From assembly GCF_003945595.2 (NCBI RefSeq), contig NW_024104532.1, positions 5,765,501 to 5,829,500 of the forward strand: a stretch of DNA of 64,000 nucleotides. The letters are read 5' to 3'. Positions 1-12,112 of the stretch are shown one piece after another (the stretch's first letter is position 1; each line of letters opens with the position of its first letter). This DNA is from Pipra filicauda. Its lineage: Eukaryota > Chordata > Aves > Passeriformes > Pipridae. Under the pieces are notes generated by a model, which was not told the origin of the DNA, searched no databases, and worked only from the letters and a program-made list of their open reading frames with translations. A program made the position numbers and the translations under genes.

Positions 1-2100
1 GCCTGGAGCTCCAGCTCATGGAATGCAGGATGTTGGATGCGGATGCACAACCCCACCCGGACCAACGTGGAGCCCCACGAGGAAGGATATGCTGCTGTCA
101 GCACCATGAGGTGCTGCCTTCCCCAGCATTGCTGGTTGTTTACTGTGTAACTTAATGTATCCTATATAATCTGATTTTCAGAAGTGCTGGGGACTTGCTG
201 GCTGAATTCCTGCCTCTGTCACAGCACTTATTTGGCATCCAGGTACAGATAAATTTACTAATTCTATTGAGGCCAGAAAAAATTAGGCCTTTAGCTTTTA
301 TAATCAAAAACATCAGTCTGAAGGTTCAAGGGAAACAAATGAAAAATACTGCAAATGTGAAAGCGAATTTACATTTTTGATATTAAAATGCATCAATAAA
401 TAACATTTGGTATAATTCTCTGCATTGCTTATGCAATAAAAGCGAGCAAGGATATACAATTTTAAGGAAGAGCCCTCTGAAGATGCAAAAATGCTTTGGA
501 AATAGAAATTAATTACAATTTACATCATACTAAAGTCAGAATTATTACTCCACCTTTTCAAATTACGGATTAAAGAATTAATCCAAATTCCACACAGAAC
601 TGGCATGGACAAGAACAGATCAGAGACCAAAGGTATTTCTTCTGAACATAAAATTCTTTTTCCTCTATAGTTCAGCTCCACTTCACCAAGTTAGAGTTTA
701 ACTAGGGACAACATACGATGCACAGTAAATTTCTACGATGGCACCATGTGCCTGAGGATGCAATTCCCAGTAACTCCTGCCTTTATGGTGTCTGCCTGAT
801 TAAACAGATCAGGAATGCATACGGGGGAGCATTACCTTTCAGATGTTAACAACATCTTTTATTGCTTTTGGAGATCATCAGACCATAGCAGGGTTGTCTC
901 TCTCATTCCCAGCAGTGAGCATACATTAATGGCTACGACAACAGAACCCCTCACTGGGACAATTCCTGCTCTTCTCAGCTCTGATCCCACATGTGAACTG
1001 CATTTCCCACGAGCTGGTCGCAGCAGTTCTAATGCAAGTGGGTACCAAAGGAGGCCAAACCCAACAACTATATGTTTGTGCCTCAAAGAATGCAGAAAAT
1101 AAATCAGCACCTTCAACAGCCTGTGGCACCTCAGCACTTTATGGGGTCTTTTTCATTACCTGGAAAATGAGGTGACAAAAGCATAATACTGACTTAGCCT
1201 TGAATTCCCGCCTCCCTCATTCCCCTCCTCCCTCTCTGCTTCTGCTCTTAGACCTTGCTCACACCCATCCCCATCAGCTCTCTGAACCCAGTTTGACTGA
1301 TGATTTTCTCTCCACGTTCTGACCCCAAGGTGAACACCACTAATCAAAGAACTACTGTGAGAGACAGAAATGTGCTTTGGATTAAAATGTATGGAATCTG
1401 CAAGTTTCTTACCAATAAGTATCTGGAACACAGTCATCAAGTCAATACCAAAAGTCACAACCGTTCCCCAGTTCATCAAGTTTAACCTTTCCCAAGTGAG
1501 TTTTCTCATAATTACCTGTATTAAATGACTGCACTGAGGCCGCAACAAAATAAAAAGTAGAATACAGGGAGGCAGGTTTGAGTGCTGAGTCCTCCAGCAC
1601 AGGAGTTCTCCCTGGAATGTATGGACCAGATCTCCATCCCATTCACACCATGTTGCCTTGGCAACACAGACACCATGAAGAGCCATCCTGCACAGCAAAG
1701 CTGGCTGAAATCGCTCAGTGGAAACATCACAAATTGCTTTTTCAGTAGACTTAAGGATGTTATATTTGTGGTTGAGATACCAGCAAAAAAACAATCAAGC
1801 AACTGAAAACTGTTTCCCCCGTTTGATCTTTTTTGACCCTAAAATGTTAGAAAACGTTTAAGCACTTGGCCAGTTTAGGACAACTGAGCCTAGGGTGCCC
1901 AAACAAGTTGCATCAGAGAAGGTGAGAGTGGCATGTTTCTGCAAATACCACACAGGCAACCCTCTGCAGCTTTACATCCACACCACAACAAGCTCTTCTC
2001 CTGGGAAATGTTCCCATGTTTATTTTACTCCTCCAAGTAAAAAATATAAATGTATTTTTTTCCTCTACATTTTCTGCCTTTGCTTCTCTGTGTTTTGCAG
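1..2100. other. Unique noncoding sequence, left edge
   Basis: No repeat family, RNA gene or convincing exon is visible here. The first 120 bases are GC-rich; 180-720 is AT-rich with several TAAT-type motifs. A 212-codon open frame on the minus strand (1156-1794) starts at TTG and overlaps other frames on both strands, so I treat it as chance. The stretch ends in a strong polypyrimidine tract that forms the acceptor of the candidate exon at 2101. Confidence 0.6.
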
Positions 2101-2141
2101 AGCATTTGTCACCGTGAAGAGTCCCACAGCAGTGCTGATCT
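2101..2141 (+). other. Candidate 41-bp internal exon (splice signals only)
   Basis: A long pyrimidine-rich tract (about 2055-2098) ends in tttgcag at 2100, and a strong donor, ctgtaagtg, follows with its GT at 2142-2143. The 41 bases between are open in two plus-strand frames, so a coding microexon, a 5' UTR exon or a noncoding-RNA exon would all be possible. No homology is recognised. Good acceptor and donor pairs at this spacing occur by chance in tens of kilobases of vertebrate DNA, so this rests on splice-site shape alone. Confidence 0.2.
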
Positions 2142-2330
2142 GTAAGTGTAATCCAGCCTGTTCTCATGGGGTGCCAGCCCCAGAACCCACTCAGGAATTT
2201 GGAGGAGAAGCTGCCACCAGTGAGTGCTCTGGGAGAACTGAACTCCCACACAGTGGGAGTAAGAAACCTTCTGGTTTAGAAAGCGAGTGCCTGGTGCTGC
2301 CAGACTGTGCTCTGGGCACAGGACAGCCAG

Positions 2331-2407
2331 AGAATCATAGAATTGGTTTAGGTTGGAAAAGACCTTTAGGAAGGTGGAGTCCAACTGTTAACCCAGCACT
2401 GCCAAGC
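2331..2407 (-). mobile_element. CR1 LINE, 3' end fragment
   Basis: Read on the plus strand, the piece begins with agaatcatagaattggttta and continues through ggttggaaaagaccttt and ccaactgttaacccagcact. This is the reverse complement of a CR1 3' terminus, so the element lies on the minus strand with its 3' end at 2331. Only about 75 bases remain, the heavy 5' truncation typical of CR1. Its cttggcagtgctgggttaac-type 3' region differs from the ggcaggggg type of most other copies here and suggests another CR1 subfamily, shared with the copy at 56.6 kb. Confidence 0.85.
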
Positions 2408-4229
2408 CCATCCCTCATCTTCCACCTCCTCCTTTCTCCTCTTCCCCAGCAGGAATCTCAGCTGTACATGCAAGATTGGAATCCCAGAGCAGGGTGGTGC
2501 AGGGAGAAGATGCTGTGTTGGAAACTCACGATAAACACTCACCACCCACGTTTTGTTGTCACTACTCCCTACCTTTGTTCCCATTGCTTCTTCTTCAGAA
2601 GAAAAGTGCCTCTATTTTAAAACTCCCAGTCAGCCTACAAACTTTATCAAGATTGGAAAATACACCACCGCAGCTGGTCTCCTCTGCAGACATCCCTGGG
2701 CTTACCCCCAACCTGGTTTTGGATCAGATTCCTTCCTGGAAGGTGCCCAGCACCAAGGCCATCAGAATTAAGGTGATATCAGCATCATCTGAGCGGCTAC
2801 CCCCTAGCATGAGCTGGTGGCCAGTGCTGGGCAGATGCCCTGGTCCCACTTCAGTGGTCTCTGAACTCTGCTGCTGCTCCAGGTCAAAAGAGAACTTCCC
2901 TCTGACTGCCTGATCCCATCACTCACTGGGGACTGCTGGAAGTTGGGCACTCGCTTGTCCTGCAGCGAAAAAAAATGGGCTTTCTGAAATAATTTATTTC
3001 CATAGTTTTAGTGTCAGCTCTGAAAAGACACTGTTTAAATTACTGCAGGTCTCCAAAGCATCACCCTGATCAAGGAACTCAGTGACCTGCTCAGATAAAC
3101 TTTCCACCTGGAAAGCTGGATGGAGACTTGCTCCTGCAGACACCCTGGGAATGAGAACACCACCTGTGCACCCCATACCAGTGTGATGGAGAGCTGGAAG
3201 CACCACTCAGGGGTGGTGACAATGCTGCTCCACACATATCCAAACTCCACTCCTGGTTTCACTTCTCTGAAACACTGAGAGGGATTCAGGATCAGGCTCA
3301 GCTGGCAGACAGCCTAATAGCTGGGGAAAAACCAAACTCCTTAACTGAGGAGAAATGTCCCAAACTGTCATGTTTAGGGGTCACAAGTGCTTTCATTCAC
3401 AATCACTTTCCCTCTAAGCAGGAGAAGCACACACAACTCAGGAAGAGACCTGCTCATGGGTGAGGACAGCGGAGGTACATCATTGAATATCTGGGTGTTC
3501 ACTGACTCTGAGCTCGAGCCCTTCAGCATCACCCAGCAGCCAGCACAGCCCTCAGCCAGACAGAGCATCTTCCACAGTACTGGAATCTGGCAGCCAGTTC
3601 TGCTCAACTCCAAGACGTGGCAGGGAGATGCCAAATCCGGGCCAGACTTCCACCATGTGGCCCCAGTGTCACACAGCTCCTGACACCCAGGCTGGCTGCT
3701 ACTAAACCAAAAAAGAATCAACTTAAAGAAACATGCTCATGACCTCACATAGGAGCCATTGGCTCTACATTGACCACCATTTTTGATTTGTTTTCCCAAG
3801 AAAATCTTCAAAATCTCACACTTTCAATCCAATATGAGCAAGAAAACTTTCTGAAATCTCAAGGACATATGAGGAAGGGGAAAACTGCAGCCTACAGGTC
3901 TGAGCCAGTGCTACTTTTCACTCTCTTGAGGCGTGACAAGAAACAGCTCCTAGTTTCTGGTTCCGAGAAAAAAAAGAAATCGATTTTTAACTTTAGCAGC
4001 TTTCCGTGTGGCTGCACTGAATAACACATGGCACAACTCTGCGTAGTTGTGTAGTTACCATATGGAAATGATGAATGAATATGAAATGGAAGGAGCAGCA
4101 AAAGTCATTTTCCCATGGCCTTGAAATGCAATTGCAGCTCAACTAGGAAGGTGAATGGGAGATCCCAGACAGCAGCACAAACCTCCATCCAGTTTGTGCA
4201 CAGACCAAACAAAGGGGCCCCAATAGTTG
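2408..4229. other. Unique noncoding sequence
   Basis: There is no recognisable gene or repeat family. Open frames occur on both strands (for example 3374-3721 minus and 3387-3683 plus) but they mirror each other and show no domain or splice context. The sequence is moderately GC-rich to about 3.7 kb and AT-richer after that. Confidence 0.55.
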
Positions 4230-4318
4230 ACACTTGGACTTGAGGACCTTAAAGGTCCTTTCTAACCAAAATGATTTTATAGTTCCAGGTTCTAGTATTC
4301 TATTATTCTGCTCTTGTA
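4230..4318 (+). mobile_element. CR1 LINE, diverged 3' end fragment
   Basis: The string cttggacttgaggaccttaa followed by ggtcctttctaaccaaaatg and a degenerate tail with repeated attct-like units matches the CR1 3' end in plus orientation. It is shorter and more decayed than the other copies, so the left edge is uncertain. Confidence 0.7.
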
Positions 4319-6317
4319 TTAAAAGTTAAGAGCAGTGCATAAATTAGGGGTTTTTTTTCTTTAGAGGATGAGACTGCTTTGAAACTTCAGGTGCAAGTTA
4401 AATTAGAAAGAAGTTACTTCACAAATCTTAGAGCAGTATGAAACGGTTGCAAACAAGAGAGAATGATTTATTCATGATCTGCAACAAACTTACGCAATGA
4501 GAGGAGTTGTTCTTCTCCTTTCTCTCCAGGCTGTGCAATCTGCCTTGACACTTGACCAGTCGAAACTCCATTAAGAGGGGTTATTGATACTGTAAATTGA
4601 TTTAAGATTAAATTTATTACACATGCCCAGCCATGGCAGCCTCCCATAAGCACCTCTCCTGGACAGCCTTCTGCTACTCTCCAGGCACAGCCATCAGTGT
4701 TCTGTCAGCACAGACATGCAGATGAGCAACTTGTTACTTACTGTAAATATCTTCATTTTAATGCTTTGGTGTGTTGTGCTGTTTTTAATATAGAAAAGTA
4801 ATTGCACCCAAAACCTTGTTCAATGCCTGGCAGTATTTTGGACCATTACACACAAAAGCTTCATGGAACAACTGCCATTATTTTGCTTTTATGCTCAAAA
4901 AATTTTTCCAAGAGGTTGAGGGTTGTTTTCGGGGCCTTTTTTTCTTCTCCGAAGCCATTATTTGCCCCCAGCTGAGGTTAATAACAGCAGTTTATCACAC
5001 CACATGCACTCATCAGCCTAGGGGAATACTCCCTGATTTGTTGTTTTTTCTCTTTTCTCCCATAAAATGCTTCATCAGTTCTGACGATGTAAAAAGTAGA
5101 TCAGGAGTGAAAATTGCAGTTACCACATGATCACACTTCCCATTCTCTGGGATGGAGTCTGAGTATTGATTCCAGTTATTTTTGTGATGGAAGATTTGCT
5201 TGAACTCCTACTCAGGTCAAAGGAAGGATCCCAATGGACTCAGTTGGCCCAGGACTTAGGGAACAACTTCCACCAAACTTACAGAACCAATTAATTTTTT
5301 AAGGTCAAGACCTTTTTTCAATGGCAAAATGGCTTGTCAAGTGAATACCATCCACAGAAAGGGTTTCTGCAGAGAAACACTTTCTTCTCTACTGTAGGAT
5401 AGCAGCCTGAGAAGGGGAATACCCAGAAACACTGCTGTGGATGTCCCTCCCAGAGAGCCCATCCTGGCCCCACCTTGCCCTGGGTCCCCAGCCATGTCCT
5501 CTGGGAGCCCAGGAGGAAGCGTTGGCCATCAAACTGCAGGTGCAGTAACGAGCTCAGGCTGCAGAGGAGAAATTTCAGCATTTTTTTGCACGTTATGCAA
5601 ATTTTCCACCACCATGTCCCTGCTTTCTGGGTCAGCCCTCGCCTCCGGCAGCAGCGAGTGGCCGTGGGCTGGAGCACAGGGCTGAGGAACACACTCTGTG
5701 CTGAGGGGGAGCCTCATCTTCTAGCAGGTAGGTCGCACTTGTCTTCATCTGGGCACATTTTTGGGAAGCACCAGTGCAAGTAGCTTTCAGATAAGCCCAT
5801 GGATCTCAAAGGATGCCATTCACCAGATGCTTTTCTGCACAAAAACACATTCACCAATTTCAGTAAAATCTGCCATGCAGATAAGACTTAGTTTTTTACC
5901 ACCCTGTAATACTGGTAATGATGTAACTGCTAAAGAGCAGAGAGAGAAGGAGTGAGGCAGGAAGTGAGAACAAATCCCCTCCTGCCCTCGGCCCCAGGAG
6001 CGACGTGCTCAGGGCAGGCTGAGGAAGAGCCACCAGCACGATGACAAATGAGGGTGTTAGAATCTGTGTACGACAAACAGTCGGATGATGTATGATTTAT
6101 AAAGTGTAGCAGCACTCTTGAAAAGGCTGCTAATGTCAGAAAACCCACTCAGGCAGGAAAACAGTGTTATTTAAGGAGCACCCCGGCTCTGTAGGCAGAA
6201 GGATGGGAGGGAAGTGGCTGTCTGGCATTGTCGCATTTTGTGACTACGAGTGTAAGGGGCAGGTCAGGAAACAGCAGAAGGGAGAATTTATACCCTGAAT
6301 GGTAAAGGATAAGCTGT

Positions 6318-6319
<2 letters not shown>
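4319..6319. other. Unique noncoding sequence
   Basis: AT-rich to about 5.3 kb, then GC-rich between 5.4 and 5.75 kb. A good donor-like site, ctagcaggtaggt, has its GT at 5728, but no convincing acceptor pairs with it. Overlapping open frames on both strands at 5318-5783 have no recognisable domain. I see no repeats apart from the A-run that begins at 6320. Confidence 0.55.

Positions 6320-6351
<32 letters not shown>
6320..6351 (+). repeat. Poly(A) run, 32 bases
   Basis: An uninterrupted run of 32 A follows the string aagctgtgc and is followed by taaggaagga. It is the longest homopolymer in the window. It could be the tail of a retrotransposed sequence, but I recognise no body upstream and no clear target-site duplication, so it is recorded as a simple repeat. 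The opposite strand would read as a stretch of phenylalanine codons, which is an artefact. Confidence 0.9.
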
Positions 6352-6353
<2 letters not shown>

Positions 6354-8124
6354 AGGAAGGAGGTAAAATAAAACAGTGGTAGCCAAGTGCAGGGGAGTGC
6401 TGGGGGACAGGTACAGCAGCCCAGGGTGAGCCCGCTCAAAAGCCACTGCACTGTCACCTGCCAGATCCTCCTGGCCTCTATTTCATTTTTATCTAAAAGT
6501 CTGGACATTAATAGCTCCATTATTTTGTAAGAGAGAGGAGTTTCTGGGAAATAATGGTAGTGACGACCTCCACATAAACTGAATCTGTTTATATTTCTAG
6601 CAGAAGTACTATAATGATTATTTCTAACAGCTGGGTTGTTGAACAACTTTACCTGACACATTTCCACATCCATCCCTGGCAGGAGCTGCTTTTGCTCGGC
6701 AGCAAGTGACCCTTGTCTCCACGGGATATCCTGCTCAGGAGTGTTTGCACAGCTTGTACCCCCAGCCCTGTTGGGGTCCCTGTTACACACAACCCCCTGC
6801 AGCTCCACAGAGTTTCCCCACAGTTACAAAAGCCAATTTCTCCAGCACTACCTTCTGTAGGTCATTAATCAAGAACTTCAATCCCAGCAGACACTCCAGT
6901 AAAATAAATGGACAAATAAATTCTTTTTATCAAGGAAAAGTGATTCATAACCACTTTTGCTTGTATCCACAGTAATGGAGGAAGATGAAATTCAGCCTTC
7001 TCCAAGTATTTTTTTTTGCTAACATTATGAGACAAGTATATCATTAGCTACTTTCTGCATTGAAAGTATAAATACAGAATAACGAAAAAAAAAAACCTGT
7101 TCTGAGAGTTCTTATTGGTATTTTAGGGAATTTTTAAAATCCCCATCTTTGAAACGATAAAATCACATTTCATGTTATTCTTCAACTTGGAATGTTTTCA
7201 AGGGACCAGTTTCATTTTTCTGTATTTTCCACAGTCCATCAAAAAATGCCATCAGAGAAACAGCAAAGTTTTGTTCTGGATTTCAGAGAGACCGACTTTT
7301 AATCTCCATCATGACACTGATCTATGCCTCAGCAATTCAATTAATCCCCTTGTGTGTCTATTTTCAGTCCTTTCAGTTGCCTACCTTGCCTGCTTAATAT
7401 TAAAGTTTTCCAGAGCAGGAAATACCACTTACAGGATTTCTACAGCACCCAAAACATTGGGCCCCTAATCTACACACTAACACAAGGGAAATGGCTCATT
7501 TCCAGGTTTGGTAGGGGTTTTTTTTGTTTGTTTGTCTCACTTTTTTTGCATATTACAATGAAAAGAAGTTTTCAATACAGAAAAGACAACTGGGCTGATT
7601 AAAGACAAACCCCTGGAGAAGGAGGAGCTCTGTTGCATCTTTAGGGATGCATTTAGAAGTTATAGCTCCCTTCAGCAGCTGGGAAGAGACTGGAATCTAT
7701 TATTCACCGATCAAGTTGTCATCGCCTAGAAGATTAGATGGTGGCCCAGGAGACAGAGCCAGCGTAAGTTTATAAATTTCTCAAGAATAAATAATAAAAA
7801 ATAAAGTTAAACTTAAGGAGGATTTGGTCAGGGAAGCGGAGGGCATGGGGAGGGAGAGAAGGCATCAGAGGGCAAAGGACGGTCACCAAGGCCATGTGAG
7901 ACATGATGTGTCACAGTAAGCAAGATTTGGACACCAGTCCTTGAACACTATCACAAGTTAAACTTGAAAAGCACAACTGAAATAAAATTATCATAAGGTA
8001 CATCACCAGCCCAAGAGCAGTTCTTGGCATCCTCTGTGAATATGAGAGGCCAGATGAAGTGGAGACCCTCGGTATGCTCCTGCTCCTTCTTACGCTCTGG
8101 GCTGGAGCGGAGAAGACACTGATA
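6352..8124. other. Unique noncoding sequence
   Basis: AT-rich, especially 6.85-7.6 kb, with T-rich runs near 7515-7550 and no recognisable repeat family. A donor-like gtaagt lies at 7764-7769 without a good acceptor. From about 8.0 kb the sequence begins to resemble CR1 internal sequence, and the recognisable part starts near 8125. Confidence 0.5.
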
Positions 8125-8345
8125 TAATTTGTGGGTGACAGCAAGCTGGGAGTGATTGTGAGAGCTCTGGAGGATGGGACCAGAATTCAAAGTGCTCTTG
8201 ACGCTGGTGGGAGTGCTGTGAAATCAGTGAGATGAAGTGCGGTGAAGGCGTTACAGCGATGCTTAGAAAGGAGAAATCAGTGTGCAGGCAGAAAATGGAG
8301 AACATCTGGCAGAGCAGCAGGACAGCAGGAAAGGCTCCTTTGGTG
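8125..8345 (+). mobile_element. Old CR1 LINE fragment from the reverse-transcriptase ORF
   Basis: The stretch reading gggtgacagcaagctggg, then accagaattcaaagtgctct and, further on, gagatgaagtgcggtgaagg can be aligned by eye with the part of CR1 ORF2 just before its 3' UTR (the avian pattern of a gcagatgac-aaagctggg block, a ccattcagaggga block and a gatgaagttcaacaagg block). Frameshifts and substitutions are numerous, so this is an ancient, dead copy. It is the only internal CR1 piece I recognise in the window. Its edges are soft and its 3' tail is absent. Confidence 0.55.
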
Positions 8346-10584
8346 CCTGAATACAAAATAGCAGTTTTCTAACAGAGGCTGACCTGCAAAGGGGGCTGCC
8401 ATGGGATAAGGATCAGGAGAGGGCTCTGGAGACCAGCTGCTTCAGAAGGGCTGCAAGTAAGCCCCTGGTCAGCTGCCACCCACCTTTGCTACTGGAAATG
8501 CTGCATCACTCCCCAGTGCTGACCGTGCCCAAAGACACCTCCCCGTACTCAATAATGTTTTCTGTTTACAAGAGGGGAGGGAACTGGGAACCCACAATTT
8601 GGGATTGCTTGAAGCAAACCACTGTGGACAGGATACCTTCAAGCACCCTCACATCTTTACCCCCCAAGTCCCTTGGATGACCCCAAAGTGGCTATTGATG
8701 TCTCTTTCCCCCAGAGCAACCCCAGGTACCCTCATTTAACAGTGAAACAGAGGAGTAAAAGAAAAAGAACTGACTATTTAAAATGTCTGTTTTCAGCAAA
8801 TGTTACAAAAACACTTCAGACCCTTCACTCTGAGTGTCCCATTATCAAAACACATACAGTTGTCTCTCAATCCTTAATACAGTCAGAATTATCTTACCTG
8901 TCCTCTCCATTATTCTTGGTGACAAGTGAATGGTATAAATGCCCCACAGCTCTTAGATAAATAACTTCCCATACAGATTAGGTTAGATGATGTAGTGCTA
9001 ACAAACACATCCATGAAAAGAAAACAGACGTACTAATCTATAAAGATTTAGATGAAGGAAGAAACCATCAATCTGTCAGGAGTTATCAGGCTGTGTTTCT
9101 CCCTGTGTTACTACAGAGATTTCTTTTTAAGCTCTCTACCCTTGCTCCTCAGGAGATTATGCAGGAATTGCAGCTGGAACAAAATTTTTCCAAAAAAAAA
9201 TCAGAGATTTACCAAAAAGGCATCCATCTCCCAAGTGTGGGAGAATGCCTTGACAAGGAAACAGTCTTCTCTTTGAAACTTCTGTTTCCCTAATTAAGGA
9301 AGCCTTTACTGTGTATTCAACAGCAGGAATAAGAGGGAAAGAGACAAAAGCAGCATTCCAGTACTGCTACCAAAATAAACAAACATGGGGTTTCAGAGAA
9401 GCTGTGCCATGTGTATTGATAAATATTTTGGTCTGTTTTTTGCTCATTTCATCCCTTTCTTTCCTCTCTGTCTTCGAAGCCCTTTGTTGCTTGCCCAACC
9501 CACTCAGCACTTCATAACTCAGCCGGTACCACACCAGGATTTGCCCTTCCCTGGGTGGGCTCTTCATCATCCCGGGGGAAAGGAGAAATCCAAACCAGCC
9601 TCTCAGCTCTTCCCCATCTCACTCCAGGACCACCCCCCACTCCAGGGGAACCTCAGCCTGGGTCTCTGTCCCCACCACAGGGCTCAGCCCCCCTTGCACG
9701 CCTGCGATCCCGGGGACACCGAGGGACACGGTTTCACTGTCACCCCACTCTGCTCTACGCCAGCTGATATTGAAGACAGCCAAATAAACAGAAAGCAGTA
9801 TTAAACTGTTTTAAAAGCTCTAAAAACAACCCCCAAGTTTTCTTCAGGCAACCGGTACCACTTTCAAGTCTCACAGATATTTCAGGCGCCCGGCATTTCA
9901 TTAAGCTGAAAATAGGGAAAAATCTGTGTGCTCACGCAAAGATTCTTTCTTTTTACTGGAAGTTATGCTGCTTAAAGTCTGCCTTTTTCTGCATATGTTA
10001 AGTAAGTGATAATTCACACCATGTTTCCTTTAATGAATGAGGAGAAACGCCTTCCATTTCCACATCAATTAGAAACACTTCCACACTAAAAGACTCGATA
10101 GTTATTTGCTAAATTACAACGATGCAGCTCTAGTCTCACTGATGCCAATGGATTGCTCATGTGAGTGATTTCCAGGCAATGTGATTACGGGGTCACTTGC
10201 TAATGGCAAACGAGACAACACCTGCAGAGCCCTGCAGGAAGAGTCCCACAAACCTTTAACACCCATGGCCAGATCTCCACAGTTCCTTCCCACGTTAACA
10301 CAGGGACACCTCCTGGCACAGGAGGGTGCTCCCCTGGGACGGGGACTCCCACGTCTCTCTCCAACCTGCTCAGGGATCCAGCCCCCAGCACCTCTGTGCT
10401 GAGGTGCATAACAACCCCTCTCCAGAGAGGGAGGATTCTACAGAACATGGTGTTCAGCTCCTTTCAGTCCAAGCAGCTAAACTCTAGTTTGGCAATTCCT
10501 TAGCTATACCGTTGCTAAACAGGCATGAAGCCAAACCCAAGTCCTTTCAGGACATTGGGTTGACTGGAATGAGACTGAAATGAC
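8346..10584. other. Unique noncoding sequence
   Basis: No gene or repeat family is recognised. The block at 9.85-10.2 kb is AT-rich and unique, and resembles regulatory DNA. 9.5-9.75 kb is pyrimidine- and C-rich, which opens several overlapping frames without splice or domain support. Confidence 0.5.
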
Positions 10585-10803
10585 AGAACTGTAGAATGGT
10601 TTGGGTTGGAGGGGACCTTAAAGCTCATCCCATTTCACCCTCCCCTGCCATGGGCAGGGACATCTTCCACTATCCCAGGTTGCTTCAAGCCCCATCAACC
10701 TGGCCTTGAGCACTTCCAGGGATGGGGGAGCCACAGCTTCTCTGGGTAACCTGTGCCAGGGCCTCACCACCCTCACAGGGGAGAATTTCTGCCCTAATAA
10801 ATA
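10585..10803 (-). mobile_element. CR1 LINE, 3' fragment
   Basis: The plus strand reads gaatggtttgggttggaggg, accttaaagctcatccc, ccatgggcagggacatc, then caggttgcttcaagccc and cagggcctcaccaccctcac. This is the reverse complement of a CR1 3' region, so the element is on the minus strand with its 3' end at 10585. It is 5'-truncated near 10803. With the plus-strand copy at 11946-12112 it makes an inverted pair about 1.1 kb apart. Confidence 0.93.
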
Positions 10804-11945
10804 CTGGATCTCGTAAGCTGTAAATTCTTCCTTCCAATACACTTCTAAGTACAACCCAGAGGCAGATGACTTTGAAGCAACTTCACAGTTTAGTGCAAAT
10901 AGAAAAGGTGAAACTACGTGGATGACAACCCCTTTGTCATTGCACCAGATTAAAATATACTCATATTCATACTTCAAATAATCATTGTAAATTTCCTATT
11001 TCCTACAAAGTCGAGTTTCATTGTGCCACTTTTCCAGTGGGAGTTAACAGAGATTTATATGGTTATCTGGTTAGTACCTGCTCCACCATGCACACTCACT
11101 GGACGCCCACAGAAGTAACTGTTGGATTCCCGTCTCCTTCTTAGTCCCCCTCTGGAATGCTGCAGCCACACACAGCAAACCCCAGGGACAGGACAGGAGA
11201 GAGAGAAAATAACAGATTCTCTGGGAGATCTGAGTGCAGGATTGACCCCACATTTGATGTTGGCCAGGACATCCATTCTGCAGCCGTCGGAAATCAGATC
11301 CTTCGGCTGCGTTTTACGCAGCCCCTGCGGATGGAGCTGGTGGCATTCCCTGGCTCCACACTGGGGTATTTCTTCAGAATTGACTCATTGCAGAAAGTGC
11401 CATCTTCAGTCACAAACAATTCCTCACAGCAACATGAAATTCCTATGAACTCAGTCATCCAGCTGCTGGCCAACCTGCAACCAGCTGAGTTTGCAAGAGC
11501 TGATCAGATCAAAGACTGAAGTGCAATAGCCCCAGGCAGCAGAAGGTACAAAAATGTATCTACGTCAATTCAGTGAATATTAATTCTACCTTAAAAATAA
11601 GCTAGAAAAACAGGAAAATAACACCTGCTTCTCCGTGAATGCTCTAAGATAACCCATGAACTACATGGCTACGGCAGAACAGAGATGGGCACTGGTTTAT
11701 AGGGTGAGCTATATTGTTCTGCACCTCCCTGAGCATATGGACAGATGGTTTTGACATTAGTACTCACTGTGTTCAGGTTTGTCTTCAACCAATTTCAAAA
11801 TCCAGTGTATTCAGACACTGTTGAGTTCCTGCAGCTTTGAGTGTAATATGCCTGGTCTTGCTTGGAATGGGCAATGACACTCCCTCTAACAAATCTCTCC
11901 AATGTGAAATCCTTTGATACACAATAAAACCACATGAGCCACTGG
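10804..11945. other. Unique noncoding sequence between two inverted CR1 copies
   Basis: No gene or repeat is recognised. Two overlapping plus frames (11122-11448 and 11157-11519) coexist with minus-strand frames and have no recognisable domain. If transcribed, this stretch would be the loop between the flanking inverted CR1 arms. Confidence 0.5.
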
Positions 11946-12112
11946 TTGCCCAAAGAAGCTCTGGCTGCCCTATCCTGGAAATGTTCAAGACCAGGCTGGA
12001 CAGGACTTGGAGCAATCTGATCTAGAGGAAGGTGTCCCTGCTCACGGCAGGGGGATGGAAAAAGTTGATCTTTAAGGTCCCTTCCAACCCAAACCATTCT
12101 GGGATTCTCTGA
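11946..12112 (+). mobile_element. CR1 LINE, 3' fragment
   Basis: Plus-orientation CR1 3' sequence: ttgcccaaagaagctctggc, gttcaagaccaggctggaca, ggcagggggatgg, tttaaggtcccttccaaccc and the terminal ccattctgggattct. It is 5'-truncated near 11946 and ends at about 12112. Confidence 0.93.

Noticed and set aside
1156..1794. 212-codon minus-strand frame
   Set aside because: TTG start, overlapped by frames on both strands, no splice or domain support.
1895..2620. Longest open frame of the window, 241 codons on the plus strand
   Set aside because: It starts at GTG, runs through a polypyrimidine tract, a candidate splice pair and a CR1 fragment, and has no domain. It cannot be a single vertebrate coding sequence.
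6167..6808. 213-codon minus-strand frame with a polyphenylalanine stretch
   Set aside because: The frame starts at GTG and the phenylalanine run is just the reverse of the 32-A homopolymer.
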